Assembly: GCA_002413045.1 (NCBI GenBank)
Contig: DHWF01000042.1
Location: 1 to 64,000 of the forward strand
From: Chloroflexi bacterium UBA5189
Lineage (GTDB): Bacteria > Chloroflexota > Limnocylindria > Limnocylindrales > CSP1-4
Direction of reading: 5' to 3'
DNA length: 64,000 nucleotides
The notes beneath the pieces are model-generated. The model worked only from the letters and a program-made list of their open reading frames with translations, had not been told where the DNA came from and searched no databases. The translations under genes were made by a program, and so were the position numbers. Shown piece by piece: positions 15,672 to 23,142 of this stretch; position 1 is the first letter of the stretch, and every line of letters starts with the position of its first letter.

Positions 15672-16127
15672 ATGACTCGCACCCGCACGATTCGGCTCGC
15701 GCTCGCGCTCACCCTGCTCGGCGTGCTCACCCTCGGCGCGACGGCAACCGCCGCGGCCGGCGGACAGAAGATCTTCGATTCCTCGATGGCCGGCCTGACA
15801 ACGCCCTTCCAGGTCATCGACGGCGTGACCGCCGCCGGCGCGCCGTGGAGCATCGAGGAAGGCCGCGCGACGCTGTTCGCGAACGGCCGGCTCCACGTCG
15901 AGGTCCAGGGCCTGATCGTGATTCCCCTGGGCTTTAACCCGGCGACATCCGGCAAGGTCCGCGTGAGTTGCAATGGTGTTCCCGTCGCGGAGACCGCAAC
16001 GGTCCCCTTCTCGAGGGCGGGTGACGCAGAGGTCGACGCCGTCGTCAGCCTGCCGTCGCCCTGCTTCGGCCCCAGCGTCTTCTTCACGAGCACCGGCGGC
16101 AGCTGGTTCGCGGCAACCGGCTTCTGA
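15672..16127 (+). CDS. Small secreted protein of unknown function
   Basis: 151 aa. A Sec signal peptide (MTRTRTIRLALALTLLGVLTLGATATAAA) with AxA cleavage is followed by a ~120-aa mature domain of mostly beta character (KIFDSSMAGL, IEEGRATLFANGRLHVEVQGLIV, TSGKVRVSCNGVPV). Two Cys (SCNG and SPCFG) could form a disulfide. The pattern 'measured value plus AxFFNGRLHVEVxGL' is seen in uncharacterised exported proteins of soil bacteria. Strong Shine-Dalgarno; own promoter region with dyads upstream and its own terminator downstream, so it is a stand-alone gene. Confidence 0.75.
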   Translation: MTRTRTIRLALALTLLGVLTLGATATAAAGGQKIFDSSMAGLTTPFQVIDGVTAAGAPWSIEEGRATLFANGRLHVEVQGLIVIPLGFNPATSGKVRVSCNGVPVAETATVPFSRAGDAEVDAVVSLPSPCFGPSVFFTSTGGSWFAATGF

Positions 16128-16145
16128 TCGACCCGAACATCTCCT

Positions 16146-16187
16146 GACCCCGGGCGGCCGTGGAGAGGCCGTCCGGGGTCTTTCGTT
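16146..16187 (+). terminator. Intrinsic terminator
   Basis: GACCCCGG (16146-16153) pairs with CCGGGGTC (16173-16180), and an inner CGGCC/GGCCG extends the stem. TTTCGTT follows directly. It lies 19 bp after the secreted-protein stop codon. Confidence 0.8.
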
Positions 16188-16274
16188 GCCGCCGTTGCCC
16201 CAGCGTGGCGCCTGCGTCGAGACCTCCGCCGGCGCTTACGATCAGCGCCCCAGCATGAATTGAGGAGCGCACCG

Positions 16275-17042
16275 ATGCGGCTGCAGGACAAGGTCACGAT
16301 CATCACCGGCGGGGCGAGCGGCATGGGCCGCGTCGCGGCGGCCATGTTCGCCGCGGAGGGCGCGAAGGTCGTCGTCGCGGACGTGACGGCGCCGGCCGCG
16401 CAATCGGTCGTCGACGACATCACGAGGGCCGGCGGCAAGGCAATCGCCGTCGTCGCGGACGTCTCGAAGGAGGCCGACGCGAAGCGAATGGTCGACGAGA
16501 CGATCGCCGCGTTCGGTCGCGTCGACGTTCTTTACAACAACGCCGGGATCATGCCCGAGGCCGACCACTCGGTCATCGACACGTCGGTCGAGGACTGGGA
16601 TCGGGTGATGGCGGTCAACGTCCGCGGCGTCTTCCTCGGCTGCAAGTACGCGATCCCGAAGATGGTCGAGCAGGGCTCGGGGTCCGTGATCAACATTTCG
16701 AGCTTCGTGGCCATCCTCGGCTGCTCCAACCCGCAGGACGCCTACACCGCGTCGAAGGGCGCGGTCCTCGCGCTCACGAAGTCGCTCGCCGTCCAGTTCG
16801 CGCCGAAGGGCGTCCGCACCAACGCCATCTGCCCCGGCCCCGTCGAGACGCCGTTGCTCATGGACTGGCTCGTGAAGGACGAGGAGGCGAAGCGCATCCG
16901 CCTCGCCCGCAACCCGACCGGCCGCTTCGGCAAGCCCGAGGAGATCGTCCACATGGCGATCTACCTCGCCTCGGACGAATCGCGCTGGACGAACGGGGCC
17001 GCGATGGTCGTCGACGGCGGGATCACGGTCAACTACTTCTAA
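16275..17042 (+). CDS. Short-chain dehydrogenase/reductase (SDR)
   Basis: Classical SDR of 255 aa. Cofactor motif TGGASGMGRVAA, acidic residue VVVADVT favouring NAD, NNAGIM, catalytic Ser in NISSF and YTASK (Tyr and Lys), and the C-terminal PTGRFGKPEEIVHMAIYLASDES. The start is ATG 16275 with GAGGAG eight bases upstream. The substrate cannot be read from sequence. It sits between the terminator at 16146-16187 and the cytochrome b gene and is probably monocistronic. Confidence 0.9.
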   Translation: MRLQDKVTIITGGASGMGRVAAAMFAAEGAKVVVADVTAPAAQSVVDDITRAGGKAIAVVADVSKEADAKRMVDETIAAFGRVDVLYNNAGIMPEADHSVIDTSVEDWDRVMAVNVRGVFLGCKYAIPKMVEQGSGSVINISSFVAILGCSNPQDAYTASKGAVLALTKSLAVQFAPKGVRTNAICPGPVETPLLMDWLVKDEEAKRIRLARNPTGRFGKPEEIVHMAIYLASDESRWTNGAAMVVDGGITVNYF

Positions 17043-17121
17043 CCGGCGGGGCCTCCACTGAAGGGCACAGCCTCGACCGCGAGGCGTATCCTCGAACGCC
17101 GGAAGCCGACGCGAACAACCC

Positions 17122-17135
17122 GTGCCAATTGGCAC
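17122..17135. promoter_or_regulatory. Perfect 14-bp palindrome upstream of cytochrome b
   Basis: GTGCCAATTGGCAC, 91 bp before the cytochrome b start codon, in a 184-bp intergenic region. It is AT-centred in a GC-rich background and typical in form of a dimeric repressor or activator site. The regulator is unknown. Confidence 0.5.
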
Positions 17136-17226
17136 TTGCGGGCCGATTCGTGAGGGTGTTGGACTTCGTAGATCGGTGCCGGCGACCCGCGGCGGTCCGC
17201 CAGCCGACTCGGCAAGGGGTGGGGCG

Positions 17227-18369
17227 ATGACAGCGAGCCACGAGACCTCGGATCCTGCGAAAGGTCAGGGCTGGCTCGCCAAGCTCAGCGACCAGTTTGG
17301 CTTCCGCCAGATGGTCAGCGACTACCTCATCCCCGTCGAGACCAACAGCATCTGGTACCTCCTCGGCGGCGTCCTGGCGATTGCGCTCGGGCTGGAGGTG
17401 CTGACTGGATTCCTCATTGCACTCGTGTACGTCCCCGACGCCGGACGCGCCTATGACATCGTGGCCGGCCTGCTGGCGCAGCCCGTCTGGGGACCGATCC
17501 TCAACTTCCACTTCTACAACTCGTACCTGATCTTCGGGCTCGTCATGCTGCACATGGTCCGGGTGTTCATCACCGGCGGCTATCGACGCGGCAAGGAGGG
17601 CCTCTGGCTGGTCGGCGTCGGCCTCGCGGGACTGACGTTCATCATCTCGCTCACCGGCGAGGCGCTCCACTGGGACGAGGTCGGGTTCGGCGTTCCATGG
17701 AACATCTCCGAGGTCCTCGGCGCGTTCGGGCTCGCGGGCACGTTCAACTACACCAGCGACGCGCTCCTGTCGATCCCGACGGCCACGGAGAAGCTCTCGC
17801 AGATCTTCGTCCTGCATGTCTCGCTCATCCCGATCGGCCTGGCCATCTTCATCGGCTGGCATTACCTGCTGATCCGGTTCAAGGGCATCTCTGCCCCATT
17901 CTGGCTCCGCGCCAGTGGGCGGACTGCCGTCTTCACCGAGCACATCCGGGGGTGGATCCTCCTCAGCCTCGTCATCCTCGGGGTCGTGCTGGTGATCTCG
18001 ATCGCGTTCCCCCGGGACCCGGGTGTGGCCCCGCAACTGATCCCGTCCTCGCCGCTCTTCGGTACCGGTGACGACCCGGGCGGGCTCGGCTTCAAGCCGA
18101 CCTACCCGATCAGCTGGACACGCGGCATGAACATCATCGCGGCGAACCTCGGGATCGATCCTGACATCTGGGGCACGCTGATCGCGATGACGGTCCTGCT
18201 CGTCGCCCTCCTGGTGATCCCGTTCGTCGATCGCGGGCCCAAGGAGCCGGACAGCACGGCTGCCGCCCTCAACTGGCGGAAGCGCGGGTGGGCGTTTCTT
18301 GCGATGGGGATCTTCTGGATCGTCATGATCGCTGGCGTGATCCAGAACGCCCTGGCCGAGGCCGGCTGA
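17227..18369 (+). CDS. Cytochrome b/b6, menaquinol:cytochrome c reductase type
   Basis: Integral membrane haem protein of 380 aa with about eight hydrophobic segments. Haem-ligand helix 1: HFYNSYLIFGLVMLH (His pair 14 apart). Helix 2: HVSLIPIGLAIFIGWH (His pair 15 apart, the b6 spacing). ETNSIWYLLGG, ISLTGEALHWDE and VPWNISEVLGAFG belong to the N-terminal cytochrome b domain. The second half continues with three helices, like a fused b6 plus subunit IV. No Rieske or cytochrome c gene is adjacent. The start is ATG 17227, chosen over an upstream open frame because of the GGGGTGGGG ribosome site. Confidence 0.85.
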   Translation: MTASHETSDPAKGQGWLAKLSDQFGFRQMVSDYLIPVETNSIWYLLGGVLAIALGLEVLTGFLIALVYVPDAGRAYDIVAGLLAQPVWGPILNFHFYNSYLIFGLVMLHMVRVFITGGYRRGKEGLWLVGVGLAGLTFIISLTGEALHWDEVGFGVPWNISEVLGAFGLAGTFNYTSDALLSIPTATEKLSQIFVLHVSLIPIGLAIFIGWHYLLIRFKGISAPFWLRASGRTAVFTEHIRGWILLSLVILGVVLVISIAFPRDPGVAPQLIPSSPLFGTGDDPGGLGFKPTYPISWTRGMNIIAANLGIDPDIWGTLIAMTVLLVALLVIPFVDRGPKEPDSTAAALNWRKRGWAFLAMGIFWIVMIAGVIQNALAEAG

Positions 18370-18405
18370 CGGCGTCGCACTCCAAGGAGCACGAGGGAGG
18401 CGACC

Positions 18406-18765
18406 ATCGTCACGCAGCTCCACGCTTGGCTGGCGACGCTTGGGCTGCTCGTGGTTGCCGTCGTCGCGATCGAGGCGGCGGTCCGAGCCTGGCGAGGCGT
18501 TGCACCGGCGCAGTGGGTCGGGCAGCTACGCCGGGGGATGATCCTGGTCCTCGTCGTGACGAGTGCCGGTGGACTGGGCATCCTCCTGGCCGGCGGCGGT
18601 CCGCACGAACCGTTGCACTTCCTCTACGCGATCCTCGCGATCGGGAGCCTGCCGGTTGCGGATTCGCTCGCCCGGAAGTCCAGCCCGAGGCGGCGGGCGG
18701 TCATCACCCTCATCGCGGCGATCGTCCTGTTCGTCCTTCTCGCTCGGTTGTTCCAAACGGGCTAG
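18406..18765 (+). CDS. Small four-helix membrane protein linked to cytochrome b
   Basis: About 119 aa, four predicted membrane helices (LHAWLATLGLLVVAVVAIEAAV; MILVLVVTSAGGLGILLAGG; LHFLYAILAIGSLPVAD; ITLIAAIVLFVLLARLF). His residues lie near helices 1 and 3. It begins 37 bp after cytochrome b and is surely co-transcribed. The start is a puzzle: the ribosome site GAGGGAGG (18394-18400) points five bases on to ATC at 18406, and the first helix needs that N-terminus. The first standard codon (GTG 18451) would cut helix 1 in half. The product may be a haem-b or scaffold partner of the cytochrome. Family not recognised. Confidence 0.65.
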   Translation: MVTQLHAWLATLGLLVVAVVAIEAAVRAWRGVAPAQWVGQLRRGMILVLVVTSAGGLGILLAGGGPHEPLHFLYAILAIGSLPVADSLARKSSPRRRAVITLIAAIVLFVLLARLFQTG

Positions 18766-18779
18766 AGCGGTCTGCGTCG

Positions 18780-18785
18780 TATGAT
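18780..18785 (+). promoter_or_regulatory. -10-like element before the aldehyde dehydrogenase gene
   Basis: TATGAT in CGTATGATCGC, 46 bp upstream of the ATG. It has the same core and the same distance as the element before the permease (12062), consistent with common control of the amine-utilisation genes. No -35 hexamer could be assigned. Confidence 0.45.
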
Positions 18786-18831
18786 CGCAGGCCAACTTCC
18801 GAACCCAAGACCCAACTCCTGAGGACGCACC

Positions 18832-20322
18832 ATGGCGATCGACCAGACAATGTCCGGCGGCGCCGGCACTGAGATGACGGTCCTCCGCATGGTCATCGGC
18901 GGCGAGAGCGTCGACGCTGCCGACGGCCAGACGTTCGAGGTCGTCAACCCCGCGACCGGGGCGTCGATCGCAACCGCGCCGCAGGGTGGCAAGGTCGATG
19001 TCGACAAGGCCGTCGCGGCGGCGCAGGCGGCATTCGAGGCGCCGAAGGGCTGGTCCAGCTGGGCCGCGGGCAAGCGCGGCCGCACGCTGGCGAAGCTCGC
19101 AGCGCTGGTCAAGGACCACACGGAGGAGCTCGCCCAACTGGAGAGCCGGAACACCGGCAAGCCGATCACGAGCGCCCGTGGCGAGATCGTCGGCGTCAGC
19201 CTGGTGTTCGACTACTACGCGGGGGCCGCGAACAAGGTCTTCGGCCAGACGATCCCGGTCTCGAAGCCCGGCCTGGACCTGACCCTCCGCGAGCCGATCG
19301 GCGTCGTCGGGTTGATCGTGCCGTGGAACTTCCCGCTGCTCATGGCCTCGTGGAAGCTCGGGCCGGCACTCGCGGCGGGCAACACCTGCATCCTGAAGCC
19401 GGCGAGCTACTCGCCGATGACCGCCCTCCGGCTTGGCGAGCTGGCACTGGAGGCGGGCTTCCCGCCGGGCGTCGTCAACGTCGTCACCGGTCCCGGCGGC
19501 AGCGCCGGCGCGGCCATCGCGGCGCACCCGGGGATCGGCAAGGTCGCCTTCACCGGCGAGACGACCACCGGCCAGGAGATCATGCGGCTGGCGTCGAACA
19601 ACGTGAAGAAGATCAGCCTCGAGCTCGGCGGCAAGAGCCCGAACGTGGTCTACGCCGACGCCGACCTCGAGCGCTTCGCGGCGGAATCGCCCTATTCGGT
19701 GTTCGACAACTGCGGCCAGGACTGCTGCGCGCGGAGCCGGATCCTGGTCGAACGATCCGCCCACGACCAGGTCGTCGAGCTGTTCGCGGCGGCGACCCGC
19801 AAGGTCGTGGTCGGTGACCCGGCGGACGACAAGACCGAAGTGGGGACGCTCGTCAGCTCCAAGCAGCGCGACCGCGTCAGGGATTACATCGAGATCGGCC
19901 TCGGCGAGGGCGCGAACCTCGTCGTCGGCGGCGAGGCGCCAGATGATCCGGCACTGGCCGGCGGCGCGTATCTCCTACCGACGGTCTTCGATGGCGTGAA
20001 CAACGACATGCGGATCGCGAAAGAGGAGATCTTCGGCCCGGTGGTCTCGATCATCCCGTTCGACTCGGAGGCGGAGGCGATCCGGCTCGCGAACGCCACG
20101 CCGTACGGCCTGTCCGGCTCCGTCTGGAGCCGCGACATCGGCAAGGCGCTGCGCACCGCGAAGGGGATCCAGGCGGGCGTGCTGTCGGTCAACTCGAACA
20201 GCTCGGTGCACACCGAGGCGCCGTTCGGCGGCTACAAGATGTCGGGCATCGGGCGTGAGCTCGGCATGTCCGCGATCGAGCTGTACACCGAGACGAAGAA
20301 CATCTTCATCGACCTGCGATGA
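18832..20322 (+). CDS. NAD(P)-dependent aldehyde dehydrogenase
   Basis: ALDH superfamily enzyme of 496 aa oxidising an aldehyde to an acid. VVGLIVPWNFPLLMASWKLG (cofactor pocket Asn/Lys), KPASYSPMTALRLGEL, FTGETTTGQEIM, catalytic Glu in LELGGKSPNVV, catalytic Cys in FDNCGQDCCARSR and EEIFGPVVSIIPF are all present. The C-terminus PFGGYKMSGIGRELG is typical of betaine/gamma-aminobutyraldehyde-type dehydrogenases. It is likely the aldehyde-oxidising step of amine catabolism with the upstream permease and ligase (inference from context). The stop overlaps the next ATG (ATGA). Confidence 0.92.
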   Translation: MAIDQTMSGGAGTEMTVLRMVIGGESVDAADGQTFEVVNPATGASIATAPQGGKVDVDKAVAAAQAAFEAPKGWSSWAAGKRGRTLAKLAALVKDHTEELAQLESRNTGKPITSARGEIVGVSLVFDYYAGAANKVFGQTIPVSKPGLDLTLREPIGVVGLIVPWNFPLLMASWKLGPALAAGNTCILKPASYSPMTALRLGELALEAGFPPGVVNVVTGPGGSAGAAIAAHPGIGKVAFTGETTTGQEIMRLASNNVKKISLELGGKSPNVVYADADLERFAAESPYSVFDNCGQDCCARSRILVERSAHDQVVELFAAATRKVVVGDPADDKTEVGTLVSSKQRDRVRDYIEIGLGEGANLVVGGEAPDDPALAGGAYLLPTVFDGVNNDMRIAKEEIFGPVVSIIPFDSEAEAIRLANATPYGLSGSVWSRDIGKALRTAKGIQAGVLSVNSNSSVHTEAPFGGYKMSGIGRELGMSAIELYTETKNIFIDLR

Positions 20323-20966
20323 AGGGGTCGGCCGACCGGCCGGGCGACGCGGGTCGGGATCCCGGGCCACGGCCGGGTCGGGAGCCGGAGCGCGCCGAGT
20401 TCGCGATCGCTCGCGTCGGCGGTGGCAATCGCTGGTCACCATTCGCGGTTGCGGCGATCGCCGCCGTCGTGATGGGCATGGTCGGGATCGCCGTCGGGAG
20501 CCGGCTGTCCACCCCTCCGCCGGCGGTACCTCCGGTCGCCGTCGCTGCAACGAGCGCGCCGTCGTTCGTCGCCGAAACCGCCGCGCCCCTGCCGACGGTG
20601 GGATCCCTTCGCGTTCCGATCGTGCCCGTGCAGACGAGCGACCCGGCGTCGAAGAAGGTCCGGCTGCAGGTCCAGCGCCAGCCAAGCGGCATGTTCGTCC
20701 ACGGTGACGTCTACGTGGCCAAGGTCACCTGGGTCTTCGTGTCCCTTCGCGACGCAAGCGGGACGGTCACCGGCTGGGCGTCGGTCAGCGTCCCCGGCGC
20801 GGCCGGCCCCGGAGTCCGCGGCGGCCCGACGATGCGGTTCGACGTGGAGCTCGCCGTCCCCGCGGACTTCACCGGCCCGGTGACGATCCAGGCCACGGCC
20901 TACGACGGCTCCGGCCGGGTCATCGGCTCGACCCAGATGGTCGCTTCGGCGGGGCACGGAGCGTAG
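20319..20966 (+). CDS. Membrane-anchored protein with Gmad2/Ig-like domain
   Basis: 215 aa: a basic, Pro-rich cytoplasmic leader, one transmembrane helix (FAVAAIAAVVMGMVGIAVG, residues ~42-60), a Pro/Ala linker and an extracytoplasmic beta-sandwich domain (VRLQVQRQPSGMFVHGDVYVAKVTWVFV..., ending ATAYDGSGRVIGST). The last part resembles Gmad2/Ig-like domains. It is the first of two tandem paralogues. Translationally coupled to aldehyde dehydrogenase. Function unknown. Confidence 0.68.
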   Translation: MKGSADRPGDAGRDPGPRPGREPERAEFAIARVGGGNRWSPFAVAAIAAVVMGMVGIAVGSRLSTPPPAVPPVAVAATSAPSFVAETAAPLPTVGSLRVPIVPVQTSDPASKKVRLQVQRQPSGMFVHGDVYVAKVTWVFVSLRDASGTVTGWASVSVPGAAGPGVRGGPTMRFDVELAVPADFTGPVTIQATAYDGSGRVIGSTQMVASAGHGA

Positions 20967-21086
20967 TGCGCGGCGCGCGCGACCGGGAGCCGACCGAGGC
21001 GCCCATGGTGGGCGCGCGACGAGGCCAGGACCGCCTCCTTCGCGCCGCAGCGAATCGCGCCGAAGCGGCGGTCGCCCTGGCTGGCG

Positions 21087-21605
21087 GTGTTCGTCGCTGC
21101 CGTCGCCATCGCCGGGCTGATCGGGCTCGCCGGTGCGTCGCGGGCCACGCCGCTGCCAGCCGGGGGGCAGCCACGATTCGCGGCGGCAACGGTCGCGAGT
21201 CCAGCCGCGACGGTCGAGCCGGTGGCAGTGCGGCCGCCAGCCATGGGCTCGATCGCGGGTGCGACCGGCCGCGCCCCGGTCACGCTGCGCACCCCGACCG
21301 GGCGGGACGGCCCGATCACCACCGCGGCCGTCCCGGTCGACGGGTTGGTCGCCCTGCGGGCGAGCTCGATCGTGGTCGCGCTGGAGCTCGGCAAGTTCCA
21401 TCGGATCGACGCCGTCGAGATCGACACGAACCCCGACGGGATGCTGCGGCCGGATACGACACCGGCGTTCCACCTCGATCTCGCGCTCCCCACCCCCCGC
21501 CCGATCGGCGAGCTGTGGGTCGTCGTCACCGCCTACGACCGGTCCGGCAACGAGCTCGGGACCGTGCGACGCGGCGTGTTGATTGGGGCCGAGACCGCGG
21601 GCTGA
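21087..21605 (+). CDS. Second membrane-anchored Gmad2-like protein, 5-prime end disturbed
   Basis: Paralogue of the preceding gene: one membrane helix (WLAVFVAAVAIAGLIGLAG), linker, and a beta domain ending in FHLDLALPTPRPIGELWVVVTAYDRSG. The open frame reaches back without a stop to the TAG at 20964, but the first usable start is GTG 21087, inside the helix. A GTG at 20966 overlaps the previous stop (TAGTG) in another frame. GC-rich third positions favour that frame up to about 21010 and this frame afterwards. The true gene is therefore probably 20966-21605 with a one-base frameshift near 21008-21015, either a sequencing error or a decaying gene. Confidence 0.55.
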   Translation: MFVAAVAIAGLIGLAGASRATPLPAGGQPRFAAATVASPAATVEPVAVRPPAMGSIAGATGRAPVTLRTPTGRDGPITTAAVPVDGLVALRASSIVVALELGKFHRIDAVEIDTNPDGMLRPDTTPAFHLDLALPTPRPIGELWVVVTAYDRSGNELGTVRRGVLIGAETAG

Positions 21606-21607
21606 GG

Positions 21608-22234
21608 TCAGCGACCTGCCGCACGCTCTGGCGGCCGGACCTCTGGGTGGCGGCGCGCCAGCCAGTCGACCAGCGCCCACCACGTCGTCCGGAACGCGAT
21701 CTCCGGCCAGGGGATGTCTGCCGGCGCGAAGGCTCTGACCTCGAGCGCCTCCGGCGTCGTCCGGAGCTCGCCGCCGACGATCGTCGCCTCGTAGGCGAGC
21801 ACGATCACGGCTGCCTCGAGCCGCGCGTACAGCCCGACGATGTCGCTGATCGCCACCTCGAGCCCGATCTCCTCCAGCGTCTCGCGCATCGCGCCTTCGC
21901 TCGGCGTCTCGTCGACCTCGAGGAAGCCACCGGGCTGCGCCCACAGGCCGCGACCCGGCTCGAACCCGCGGCGCAGGAGCACGACCTCGCCGGCGTCGGT
22001 GATCGGGAGCGCCGTCGACACGAGGCGCGGGTTGACGTAGGTGATGTGCCCGTTGTCGGCGCACACGAGTCGCGGGCGCTCTTCACCCTCGACCGTTCGT
22101 AGCTCGAGGGGGCTGCCGCAGCTGGCGCAATGGGTGATCGAGGCGGCAAGCCAGGCCGGCACGCCGGCGCCCTGCGGCACATCCGTCGATCGCGCGTCGA
22201 GGCCGCGGCCGCCCGACGGCGAGGGCTGCGTCAC
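21608..22234 (-). CDS. Zinc-ribbon Nudix hydrolase
   Basis: Hydrolase of nucleoside diphosphates linked to another moiety, 208 aa. A short zinc-ribbon segment (HCASCGSPL, then CADNGH) precedes the Nudix domain, as in NADH pyrophosphatase-like proteins. The Nudix box GGFLEVDETPSEGAMRETLEEIGLEV-like stretch spans the canonical G-x5-E-x7-RE-x2-EE-x-G pattern. The start is taken as GTG 22232-22234, which overlaps the upstream stop (GTGA). Substrate unknown; NADH or ADP-ribose are plausible. Confidence 0.85.
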   Translation of the reverse strand: MTQPSPSGGRGLDARSTDVPQGAGVPAWLAASITHCASCGSPLELRTVEGEERPRLVCADNGHITYVNPRLVSTALPITDAGEVVLLRRGFEPGRGLWAQPGGFLEVDETPSEGAMRETLEEIGLEVAISDIVGLYARLEAAVIVLAYEATIVGGELRTTPEALEVRAFAPADIPWPEIAFRTTWWALVDWLARRHPEVRPPERAAGR

Positions 22235-22644
22235 GCGGTGAGGATCAGGCTGGCCGCCCCGACCGCAATCCCGATCCCGAGCAGCGCAGCGAGGACCCAC
22301 GTCAGCCGGAACAGGCCGCGCCCCGGGTTGATCGGCATCCAGGCCCACGCGCTCCGGTAGAACCTGAGGGCCGCGTCGGCGGTCGTGAGGACGAAGATCG
22401 GCGCCGCGATGAGCGCGCACAGCTTCACGATCGGGCTCGAGATCGGCGTGCCGGCCTCGACGGCCGTGATCCCCAGCGCGCCCGCGACGAGGGCGATCGC
22501 GGAAAGGTTGATGTAGTACCGCTGCAGCGGCGTCGGCTTCGCCTCCGCGATCCGGTCCGGCGCCCGCCCCGCGCCGACTCCCTGCCGATCCAGCACCGGC
22601 ATCCCGGGCTCCCAGCGCGCATCGTCCATCTCGTCGTCAGGCAT
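22231..22644 (-). CDS. Small membrane protein
   Basis: 137 aa with a soluble N-terminus of ~40 residues (rich in Asp, Arg and Pro), then three hydrophobic segments (NLSAIALVAGALGITAVEA; IVKLCALIAAPIFVLTTADAAL; LTWVLAALLGIGIAVGAASL) separated by FYRSAWAWMPINPGRG. No family recognised. It overlaps purE by eight bases and the Nudix gene by four, so it is translated from the purK-purE message. Confidence 0.7.
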   Translation of the reverse strand: MPDDEMDDARWEPGMPVLDRQGVGAGRAPDRIAEAKPTPLQRYYINLSAIALVAGALGITAVEAGTPISSPIVKLCALIAAPIFVLTTADAALRFYRSAWAWMPINPGRGLFRLTWVLAALLGIGIAVGAASLILTA

Positions 22645-23137
22645 TCGACGGGTCGTCCATGACCATCCGGGTCAGGTCGGCGCGGTAGGCAGCGAGTCGG
22701 TCCGCGAGGGCCGTGTCGCCGAGGGCCAGGATCTCGACGGCGAGCAGGGCCGCGTTCTCGCCGTTGCCGATCGCGACAGTCGCCACCGGGATCCCGCGCG
22801 GCATCTGCACGATCGAGAGGAGCGAATCGAGGCCGTCGAGGTGCTTGGTCGGCATGGGAATGCCGATCACCGGCAGGGTCGTCTTCGCGGCGAGCATGCC
22901 CGGCAGGTGGGCCGCGCCGCCGGCCCCCGCGATGATCACGCGGATCCCGCGGCCCGGCGCCTCCTCGGCATAGCGATACAGGTGATCCGGGCTGCGATGC
23001 GCCGACACGACCCGGAGCTCGAACGGGACCTCGAGCTGCGCGAGCATGGCGGTGGCCTGCTCCAGGACCAGGAAGTCGGAGCGGCTGCCGCCGACGACGC
23101 CGACGATCGGCGCGGCGCCGGCCCCCGGACCTGCCAC
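22637..23137 (-). CDS. purE: N5-carboxyaminoimidazole ribonucleotide mutase PurE
   Basis: Class I PurE, moves the carboxyl group of N5-CAIR to give CAIR in purine synthesis. 166 aa. Motifs VVGGSRSDFLVLEQA, catalytic SAHRSPDHLY, IIAGAGGAAHLPGMLAAKTTLPVIGIPM and VATVAIGNGENAALLAVEIL. The start is GTG 23135-23137, five bases after the purK stop. It works with the product of the preceding gene. Confidence 0.94.
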   Translation of the reverse strand: MAGPGAGAAPIVGVVGGSRSDFLVLEQATAMLAQLEVPFELRVVSAHRSPDHLYRYAEEAPGRGIRVIIAGAGGAAHLPGMLAAKTTLPVIGIPMPTKHLDGLDSLLSIVQMPRGIPVATVAIGNGENAALLAVEILALGDTALADRLAAYRADLTRMVMDDPSNA

Positions 23138-23142
23138 CGCGC

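Noticed and set aside
17128..17140. A sigma54 promoter (TTGGCAC...TTGC) before cytochrome b
   Set aside because: The two elements are adjacent instead of separated by the required ~5 bases.
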